This document shows positions 1-5,105 of a stretch of 10,427 nt of DNA, piece by piece (position 1 is the first letter of the stretch; each line of letters opens with the position of its first letter). The notes under the pieces are model-generated. The model made no database searches. It worked only from the letters and a program-made list of their open reading frames with translations, and had not been told where the DNA came from. Source of the stretch: DASUFI01 sp036274635 (GTDB lineage Bacteria; Planctomycetota; B15-G4); assembly GCA_036274635.1 (NCBI GenBank), contig DASUFI010000132.1:1-10427 (forward strand). The letters are read 5' to 3'. A program made the translations under genes and the position numbers.

Positions 1-611
1 ATGGGGGCGCGCAGCTCGGGCGGCGCGACGGGTGCCTCGACGATGCGGCAGAAGAGCAGCTTGGCGTCGATGCCGGCGAGCACGAGGTCGTGTCCCGCGC
101 TGCGCACGAGGCGCACCTGCAGGCCCGTGCCCGCCCAGCCGCGCCAGGCCGCGAGCGCCGCGGCCTCGACGGCCTGCACGTCCAGCTCGCACTCGCGGCA
201 GGTCTTCATGAGCTCGGCCAGACGCTCGCGGTTGATGGCCGCCATGATGGCCAGCGACTGGCCCGCGCCCCCGTCGGTGGACGGCATCGTCTCCACCGCC
301 ACGCCCAGCAGCGCCTTCTCGGCGCTGAACAGCGGGTCGCCCTTGAGGCGGTCGGTGCAGGTGCGGCGGGCCTCCTTGGCGGCGCCCGGCGGCAGCACGA
401 TGGACTCGATGAGCACCGAGCTGCCCTGCAGCCCCACCACGACGCCGCGCCCCACGAAGGGCGCCGACGACAGCAGCTGGCGCAGGCTCTTCTTGATGTT
501 GTCCCCCACGGGCACCGACGCGCACACCGTCCGGCCGTCCAGGTTCTGGGCGGCGCGGATGGCGTCGTCGGCGAAGACGAGCCCAATGGGTCCGACCTTG
601 TGTCGCTTCAC
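1..611 (-). CDS. PilM-like actin-fold ATPase of a type IV pilus/T2SS platform (partial, 3' end beyond window)
   Basis: The first 203 residues are visible and the frame is still open at the window edge. The N-terminus has the form VGPIGLVFADDAIRAAQNL, which fits the phosphate-1 strand-turn-helix of the actin/PilM fold (usually IGIDFGSSSIKAVQL). Later segments also suit PilM: residues 56-73 (strands ending in ESIVLPPG), 118-160 (a domain with an L-KTC-ECELDVQAVEAAALAA helix) and 174-191 (LVLAGIDAKLLFCRIVE). In the known family PilM is a cytoplasmic ATPase that binds the tail of PilN and links it to the inner-membrane platform. The GTG at 611 is chosen because AAGGAGG lies 5 nt upstream and the protein begins as expected there. 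The gene starts 24 nt after the stop of the GspH-like prepilin gene, so it is probably co-transcribed. A GspL-like cytoplasmic domain is the main alternative. The nucleotide-binding motifs in the second half are not visible. Confidence 0.62.
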   Translation of the reverse strand, partial: MKRHKVGPIGLVFADDAIRAAQNLDGRTVCASVPVGDNIKKSLRQLLSSAPFVGRGVVVGLQGSSVLIESIVLPPGAAKEARRTCTDRLKGDPLFSAEKALLGVAVETMPSTDGGAGQSLAIMAAINRERLAELMKTCRECELDVQAVEAAALAAWRGWAGTGLQVRLVRSAGHDLVLAGIDAKLLFCRIVEAPVAPPELRAP

Positions 612-616
612 GACCT

Positions 617-623
617 CCTCCTT
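617..623 (-). promoter_or_regulatory. Ribosome binding site of the PilM-like gene
   Basis: On the minus strand the sequence AAGGAGG stands 5 nt before the GTG at 611. It is the best Shine-Dalgarno match in the window and decides the GTG start. Confidence 0.7.
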
Positions 624-635
624 CGTTGCCTGCTC

Positions 636-1130
636 TCAGGGACCGGCCGGGATTTCCATGAGGGTGTTCGTTGCGGTGTCGGCCACGAGCCAGCGCGGCG
701 TGTCTCCGGCGCGGACGTGCACCTCGCCGCCGACGATGAGCACGCCCTTCTCGTTGAAGGCCGCCAGCGGGCGGCCGTCGAAGTTCGCGTAGTCGATGTG
801 CATGTCGCTGGGCATGACCGGGCTGGGGGTGGTCAGGCGGAGCACGTAGGGACCGTGGGTGAACGGGTCCTCCGTGGGCGTGCCCGTCTCGTCGACCACC
901 GCGATGAACTGCCCGGTCACGTCGAAGCGCACGCCGAAGGCGGCGCCCTGGTGGTAGGCGAGCGTCTGCGCCTCGTTGATGGCGTCCTGCATCGCCACCT
1001 GCAGCGTGTCCAGCTTGCGCTCGGCGCCGACGGTGGAGCTCGGGATCACGATCCCGGCGATGATCATGAGCACGATCACCACCACGAGCAATTCGAGGAG
1101 CGTGTGTCCGGAGCTGCGTCGCGGATGCAC
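636..1130 (-). CDS. GspH/FimT-like minor prepilin
   Basis: This 164-residue protein has a class III prepilin leader: a short basic stretch (HPRRSS), Gly8 as the -1 residue, then H-TLLELLVVVIVLMIIAGIVI. Glu13 is the conserved Glu+5 and is followed by a hydrophobic helix of about 17 residues. A prepilin peptidase would cut after Gly8 and the mature protein would enter the pseudopilus or pilus. The C-terminal part (about residues 60-164) alternates strands and turns, as in GspH/FimT globular domains, with DVTGQFIAVVDETGTP and FNEKGVLIVGG stretches. The +1 residue is His instead of the usual Phe or Met. The start is GTG, 4 nt after the stop of the upstream prepilin gene, and GGGAG at the end of that gene can serve as ribosome binding site, so translation is probably coupled. 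The exact class (GspH, GspG-like or FimT) cannot be fixed by reading alone. Confidence 0.82.
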   Translation of the reverse strand: MHPRRSSGHTLLELLVVVIVLMIIAGIVIPSSTVGAERKLDTLQVAMQDAINEAQTLAYHQGAAFGVRFDVTGQFIAVVDETGTPTEDPFTHGPYVLRLTTPSPVMPSDMHIDYANFDGRPLAAFNEKGVLIVGGEVHVRAGDTPRWLVADTATNTLMEIPAGP

Positions 1131-1134
1131 GGCG

Positions 1135-2166
1135 TCAGCTCCCGATGGGTGCGGAGCACATGAGGTCGAGGGTGGCCGCGGGGATCGGCGTGACGGGGAA
1201 GGCCACGCGCTTGATCTCCTCGCCGCCCGGCTCGACGTGGTCCGGGTACGCCTGGGCGCCGCGGCCGTGGCCCGGACGCGTGTAGGTCGAGTCGATCTCC
1301 TCGTGGTCGCTGGTCACGACCATGCCCTTCAGGCTGCCCTTGCCCTTGACGACGATCTCGTCGGCGCACGCAAAGCCCTGCACCTCGACGCGTGCGGCGT
1401 TGTCGCAGGTGAACAGCGCGTCGGGGGCGCACATGGCGGTGTCCGGCAGCTCGGTGCCGGACAGCAGGCGCAGGCCGCCGAAGACGTTGACCTCCGGGCG
1501 GTTGACGCCCGTGGCTGCGGGATAGTCCTTGCAGGCGCCGTGGCGCGTGATGATCGTGCCGCGCAGCACGCAGTCGGTCAGCTTGAGCGTCGCGCCGTCC
1601 TCCAGCAGCATGAGGCCGGCCAGCTCGACGCCCTGGAACTCGGTCGGGCCCGAGATGATCATCAGGTTGCCGGCCAGCAGGATGTCGCCGGTGGCGCACT
1701 TGATCGTGGTCTTGTTCGCGGTGTCGCCGGACGCGGGCTCCACCTTGGCCTTGACCTTGGTGCTGAACTCGTCGTCGGAGTTCGGGTTGACGCCCTTGGC
1801 GTGCACCTTGATGTCGCGCTTCTGCGAGTCGCTGGCGTTGACGCTGCGCTCTCCCGTGGCCACCTCGCCGGTGGGCGTGATGCTCTGGTCGTTGGTGCCT
1901 TGCGCGATGGTTCCCGGCGGCAGGCCGGCGCGCATGAGCTCGCGCACGCGGTCCATCTCCGAGCGACTGGCCTCCTCCACCGGGCTGGCCCCCTTGCCGA
2001 ACTCGAGGCTCTTCTTGGCCAGGAGCGCGTGGCGCGCGTAGGTCACCGTCACCGAGATCGCCAGGGCCGACAGGATGAGGGTCGCGACGAGCACCCAGCC
2101 GCACTCGAGGCGGCGCGCGGCGCCGGACGCCGGACGGGAGGGGCGCATGAGGGGGGCGGAAGTCAT
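1135..2166 (-). CDS. PilX/GspK-like minor prepilin without Glu+5
   Basis: The 343-residue product begins with a basic, Pro/Ser-rich leader of about 20 residues, then E-C-G23 and WVLVATLILSALAISVTVTY (24-43). This layout matches PilX/GspK-type prepilins, where cleavage follows Gly and the hydrophobic helix follows directly. Position +5 is Ala28, not Glu, which is typical of GspK-type tip pseudopilins. Residues 50-125 are polar and charged. About 150-240 hold short repeated hydrophobic strands (LLAGNLMIISG, VELAGLMLLEDGATLKL, DCVLRGTIITRHG, FGGLRLLSG), suggesting a beta-solenoid or bactofilin-like body. Several cysteines (for example in ACKDY, MCAPD, TCDNA, FACAD) could form disulfides. The ATG at 2166 is used because it provides the basic leader; the ribosome binding site is weak (AGAG). 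It lies 46 nt after the PilV-like gene. Assignment to a minor prepilin is fairly safe; the class is inferred from the missing Glu. Confidence 0.7.
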   Translation of the reverse strand: MTSAPLMRPSRPASGAARRLECGWVLVATLILSALAISVTVTYARHALLAKKSLEFGKGASPVEEASRSEMDRVRELMRAGLPPGTIAQGTNDQSITPTGEVATGERSVNASDSQKRDIKVHAKGVNPNSDDEFSTKVKAKVEPASGDTANKTTIKCATGDILLAGNLMIISGPTEFQGVELAGLMLLEDGATLKLTDCVLRGTIITRHGACKDYPAATGVNRPEVNVFGGLRLLSGTELPDTAMCAPDALFTCDNAARVEVQGFACADEIVVKGKGSLKGMVVTSDHEEIDSTYTRPGHGRGAQAYPDHVEPGGEEIKRVAFPVTPIPAATLDLMCSAPIGS

Positions 2167-2212
2167 GGCATTCGCTCTTTTCGGTCGCGGGATGGTTGGA
2201 AGATGAGGTCGG

Positions 2213-2734
2213 TCAGGCGCCCTGGGTGGATTGCGAGAGCCACCAGCTGAGCGTGTCCACCTCGGTCTCCCCCTCCTTGATCGTCACGCTGAGCTTCACC
2301 AGCGTCGGGCCCGTGAAGGTGGCGGGGTCCACTTCGACGTCTGGGTTGGCCAGGTCGACGGTCTTCACGGATACCACCTGGGACCAGCTCATGTTGCTGA
2401 TGATCAGGTCGTACTCGGCGGAGCGCGGCGGGCAGTAGGTCTTGCCGTCGAGGTCGTACAGGTCGTAGACGTTGTCGCCGAACTTCGCCTCGGCGCCCGC
2501 CTCCCAGGGCAGCAGCAGGGCCGCTTCGTGGATCTCCTGGGCGAGCATGAGGGCCTCGTGCTTGCCGTCGGCGAAGTAGTGGTAGACCGCGGCGCTGGTG
2601 CTCATCGAGGTGGTCGAGGCCACCAGCGTCGTGCTGATGATCAGCACGGCCAGCATCAGCTCGATGAAGGTCGCGCCGGACTCGGCGCGGCGGGCGGGCG
2701 GGGCGGGACGGCGGTCGGGGATGGCGGGCTTCAC
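2213..2734 (-). CDS. PilV/GspI-like minor prepilin, first gene of the operon
   Basis: The 173-residue protein has a long basic leader (RRPAPPARR), Gly20 at -1 and the motif ATFIELMLAVLIISTTLVAS. Thr22 is +2 and Glu25 is +5, followed by a hydrophobic helix to about residue 42. This is the standard N-methylation/cleavage signal of type IV pilins and T2SS pseudopilins. The phrase ELMLAVLIISTTLVA resembles PilV and GspI leaders (E-L-A-L-I-T). The rest is a small globular domain with a YDLYDLDGKTYCPP turn and a strand-rich C-terminus ending in LSWWLSQSTQGA. The start is GTG at 2734 with GGAG about 9 nt upstream on the minus strand. It is the promoter-proximal gene and faces away from the HEAT-repeat gene across a 319-nt region. 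Assembly would be in the inner membrane with the two other prepilins. The exact subclass is uncertain. Confidence 0.78.
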   Translation of the reverse strand: MKPAIPDRRPAPPARRAESGATFIELMLAVLIISTTLVASTTSMSTSAAVYHYFADGKHEALMLAQEIHEAALLLPWEAGAEAKFGDNVYDLYDLDGKTYCPPRSAEYDLIISNMSWSQVVSVKTVDLANPDVEVDPATFTGPTLVKLSVTIKEGETEVDTLSWWLSQSTQGA

Positions 2735-2901
2735 GGGATCCGCTCCGGGAGGGCCGCGCGCAGGCGGTCAGGCTGGTCGTCGCGACGCGTCGGGGTCGTC
2801 AAGGGGCTCGGTTTCGGTCGGGACCGCCGGGCAGCCTGGAGGGGCTGTTGGCGGGCCCCGGACTCCTGCCGCTTTCGTCCCCGACAGCGAGTGACTTGAA
2901 T

Positions 2902-2929
2902 GACCGGCCCGGGCGGCCGACCGGCCCGG
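2902..2929. repeat. Tandem 11-bp direct repeat, possible operator
   Basis: GACCGGCCCGG occurs at 2902-2912 and again at 2919-2929, starts 17 bp apart, separated by GCGGCC. The unit is partly self-complementary (CCGGGC at 2908-2913 can pair with GCCCGG at 2924-2929). Its place in the middle of a divergent promoter region fits a regulator site, but GC-rich DNA makes such matches easier by chance. Confidence 0.35.
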
Positions 2930-3041
2930 TGGGCCTTCGTCATCGAGTCCGTGAAAGACGAGTTCGGCCGGGTCCGTCCACGACGGCAGCCTCGGGAGGG
3001 CCAAGGGACTCGCCGGGGCTCCGATTCCCGCTTCGACGGAC

Positions 3042-3047
3042 TATGCT
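3042..3047 (+). promoter_or_regulatory. Candidate -10 element (TATGCT) of the HEAT-repeat gene
   Basis: TATGCT matches TATAAT at four positions. The GTG start codon begins at 3054, seven bases past the hexamer, where transcription would be expected to begin, so the mRNA may be leaderless. No clear -35 was found 16-18 bp upstream. The same TATGCTG heptamer precedes the radical SAM gene at 6999. Confidence 0.45.
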
Positions 3048-3053
3048 GCTCAC

Positions 3054-5033
3054 GTGAATCGCCCTTCGGATCGCCGCTCGCCCATGGCCCTCGCACTGGG
3101 GGTGGCGGCCCTCGCCCTGGCCCTGCTGGGCTCGGCGGCAGCGCAGGACGGGGTGATCCCCAGCGTCGGCAAGGGCGACAAGAAGAAGCCCGAGAAGCCC
3201 AACGTCTTCGACCCGCCCGGGGGCGGCGGCCAGTACTCGGGCCCCGGCGACGCGACTGGCCCCGGCGGCGACGGGGGCGGTGGCGGGGGCGGCGGCACCG
3301 GTCCTGGCTCCGGCGGGGACGGGGGTGGCCAGGCGCCCCCCGGCATCGTGAATGGCGTCGGCCCGGCCGCCGGCGCGCCCGGCGTCGGAGCCACCAGCGC
3401 CCCGGCGCGCGGCCGGCCCATGGGCCTGGCCAGCCTCCCCCCCGGCAGCGCGGCCAGCACCCTCTCCAGCAACTTCGTCCCCGACAGCTGGGATCAGTGG
3501 TGGGAGACCAACAAGTTCGACTTCATCGAGCTGCGGCGCGTGCAGGACGCGACGCCCACCGGCGGCCGGAGCGGCAACAGCACGGGCGAGGCGGCGGCCA
3601 CGCATGAGCTGCGCATGGCGGGTGTGCGCGCCCACGTGCGCGACGACGTCCTGCCCGTCCTGCGCGAGCTCACGCACTCCAGCGACGACGCCGTGCGCAG
3701 CGCGGCCTTCGTGGCGCTGGGCAAGCTGCACGACGGCGAGAGCCTGGACCTGATCTCGGTGGGGCTGTCGGATGGCAACGCCGACGTGCGCCGCTCGGCC
3801 ATGCTCTCCATGGGCGTGCTCGGCAGCGGCCGCGGCACGTGGATGCTCATGCACGTCGCCGACGACAGCAAGAACGGCCGCACGCTGGTGAACGACTCCG
3901 CCGTCTCGGTGGATGAGCGGGGCACGGCGCTGCTGACGGCCGCCCTGCGCGGCGACGCCTCCTGCGAGCAGGTCGTGCTGCAGGTCCTTGCCGATCGCCA
4001 GGGCTCGGGGACCGAGCTGCTGGCGCTGGCCGCCGACGCGGCGGGCCTGCTGGGCTCCACGGATGCCATCCGCCCCCTGCTCGAGATCGCCTTCGCGCAG
4101 GATCTGCCGGAGCACGTGCGCTCGGCCGCCACGTCGGCCCTCGGGCGCATCGGCGATCCGTCGGTCACCCCGGCGCTCATCGAGCTGCTCGACCTCGGCC
4201 AGGAGCCGCGCCGCGCGGCCACGCTGGCGCTCGGACTGGTGGCGCACCCGGGCGCGACCAAGGTCATCGAGCGTCTGACCACGCTGCTCGAGAAGGACAG
4301 CGACGCCCCCACGCGGCACTTCGCCGCGGTCTCGCTGGGGCGCATCGGCGGCCCGGCGGCGCGCACGGCGCTGCAGGCGGCGCTGGTCAAGTCCAAGGCC
4401 GACATGCAGCCTTGGGTCGCGCTGGGCCTCGGCCTCGTCGAGCGCCGCGACCCGGACGGCACGGTGGCGCCGCTGCTGATCGAGCGCCTCGAGAAGGAGT
4501 CCAGCTCCGACGCCCGCGGCGCGCTGCTCATCGCCCTCGGCCTGACGCGCGACGAGCGCGCCGTGCCCGCGCTGGAGCACTTCCTGACGGGCTCCTCGAG
4601 CGAGCTCGCGGGCCACGCGGCCATGGCTCTGGGCATGTCCGGCCGCGCGACCGCCATGCAGCCGCTGCGGGACACGCTGGCGCGCTCGGGCGATCCGCTC
4701 GTCCTGCGCCAGGCGGCTTTCGCGCTCGGCGTGCTGGGCGACAGCGCGTCCATGTCGGCGCTGCTGGACCTCATCCGCGGCACGAGCAATCCCTTCGTGG
4801 CCAGCTTCGCGTCCATCGGCATCGCCTTCATGGGCGACGCCAGCGCGGTCGGGCCGCTCATGGACATCATCCGCAGCCACGGGCCCACGGGGGTCACCAC
4901 GTCCTGGGCCGTGGCGGCCGTGGGGCAGCTCTTCGACGTCGATCGGCGGCCGGCGCTCTCGCGCCTCGCGGCCGGCGACAACTACCTGGTCCGGCCCACG
5001 GCCGTGACCGGCCTGCTCGACCTGGGCTACTGA
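3054..5033 (+). CDS. Exported HEAT-repeat (PBS-lyase type) protein with Gly-rich linker
   Basis: The 659-residue protein starts with a signal peptide: basic residues 3-8, a hydrophobic core at about 11-27 and an AAA-Q cleavage site near residue 30. A low-complexity linker follows (about 55-115, very Gly/Pro-rich with a run of eight Gly). Then comes SWDQWWETNKFDFIEL (145-160), a motif I associate with planctomycete HEAT proteins. Residues about 195-655 are helical HEAT/PBS-lyase-like repeats with A-x-x-ALG-x-(I/L)-x-D spacing, e.g. VRSAAFVALGKLHD, VRSAATSALGRIGDPS, RHFAAVSLGRIGG, RQAAFALGVLGD. No catalytic residues are evident; such arrays usually bind proteins, so a scaffold role in the periplasm or envelope is inferred. 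GTG at 3054 is preferred over ATG at 3084 because it adds the basic n-region, although neither has a Shine-Dalgarno sequence. A 72-nt gap separates it from the toroid-protein gene. Confidence 0.82.
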   Translation: MNRPSDRRSPMALALGVAALALALLGSAAAQDGVIPSVGKGDKKKPEKPNVFDPPGGGGQYSGPGDATGPGGDGGGGGGGGTGPGSGGDGGGQAPPGIVNGVGPAAGAPGVGATSAPARGRPMGLASLPPGSAASTLSSNFVPDSWDQWWETNKFDFIELRRVQDATPTGGRSGNSTGEAAATHELRMAGVRAHVRDDVLPVLRELTHSSDDAVRSAAFVALGKLHDGESLDLISVGLSDGNADVRRSAMLSMGVLGSGRGTWMLMHVADDSKNGRTLVNDSAVSVDERGTALLTAALRGDASCEQVVLQVLADRQGSGTELLALAADAAGLLGSTDAIRPLLEIAFAQDLPEHVRSAATSALGRIGDPSVTPALIELLDLGQEPRRAATLALGLVAHPGATKVIERLTTLLEKDSDAPTRHFAAVSLGRIGGPAARTALQAALVKSKADMQPWVALGLGLVERRDPDGTVAPLLIERLEKESSSDARGALLIALGLTRDERAVPALEHFLTGSSSELAGHAAMALGMSGRATAMQPLRDTLARSGDPLVLRQAAFALGVLGDSASMSALLDLIRGTSNPFVASFASIGIAFMGDASAVGPLMDIIRSHGPTGVTTSWAVAAVGQLFDVDRRPALSRLAAGDNYLVRPTAVTGLLDLGY

Positions 5034-5047
5034 GCGGTCCGCGCCCG

Positions 5048-5077
5048 TTGGCGCCCCGCCCCGCGCCCCGCTACCGT
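5048..5077 (+). promoter_or_regulatory. Candidate sigma-70-like promoter of the toroid-protein gene
   Basis: TTGGCG (5048-5053) and TACCGT (5072-5077) are 18 bp apart. Both hexamers keep several consensus positions. Transcription would begin near 5084, leaving a leader of about 22 nt that contains the ribosome binding site. Confidence 0.42.
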
Positions 5078-5088
5078 GGGCGCCCCGC
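5051..5088. repeat. 10-bp direct repeat and 7-bp inverted repeat around the promoter
   Basis: GGCGCCCCGC occurs at 5051-5060 and 5079-5088, one copy overlapping the -35 and one just after the -10. In addition GGCGCCC (5051-5057) pairs with GGGCGCC (5078-5084). The arrangement could be an operator or a weak hairpin ending the upstream message. Confidence 0.35.
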
Positions 5089-5095
5089 AAGCCTC

Positions 5096-5100
5096 GGAGG
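5096..5100 (+). promoter_or_regulatory. Ribosome binding site that sets the start of the toroid protein
   Basis: GGAGG ends 5 nt before the GTG at 5106. The upstream in-frame GTG at 5076 has no such site and overlaps the candidate -10 element. Confidence 0.65.
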
Positions 5101-5105
5101 TCGAC

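Larger units (their letters stand above)
2735..3053. other. Non-coding divergent control region between the prepilin operon and the HEAT-repeat gene
   Basis: I see no convincing gene in these 319 nt. The only frames spanning it are Arg/Pro-rich, start without a ribosome binding site and look like non-coding GC-rich DNA. It must carry the promoter of the leftward operon and that of the rightward gene. Structures seen are a direct repeat of GACCGGCCCGG (2902-2912 and 2919-2929), two overlapping 10-bp palindromes at 2778-2787 and 2783-2792, a TTGACG on the minus strand (2802-2797) without a good -10 partner, and a TATGCT box at 3042-3047 for the rightward gene. Confidence 0.6.

Noticed and set aside
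206..586. A 126-codon minus-strand frame inside the PilM-like gene
   Set aside because: It is out of frame with the GTG-started PilM-like frame, which has AAGGAGG, and its product is a Cys/Arg/Pro-rich shadow.
90..2250. Plus-strand frames of 357 and 424 codons opposite the prepilin operon
   Set aside because: The minus strand encodes three prepilins with matching signals, tight spacing and ribosome binding sites. The plus frames are His/Arg/Gly-rich shadows.
2731..3096. A 121-codon minus-strand frame just upstream of the prepilin operon
   Set aside because: Its Arg/Pro/Ser-rich product shows no domain, no ribosome binding site was seen, and it overlaps the start of the HEAT-repeat gene.
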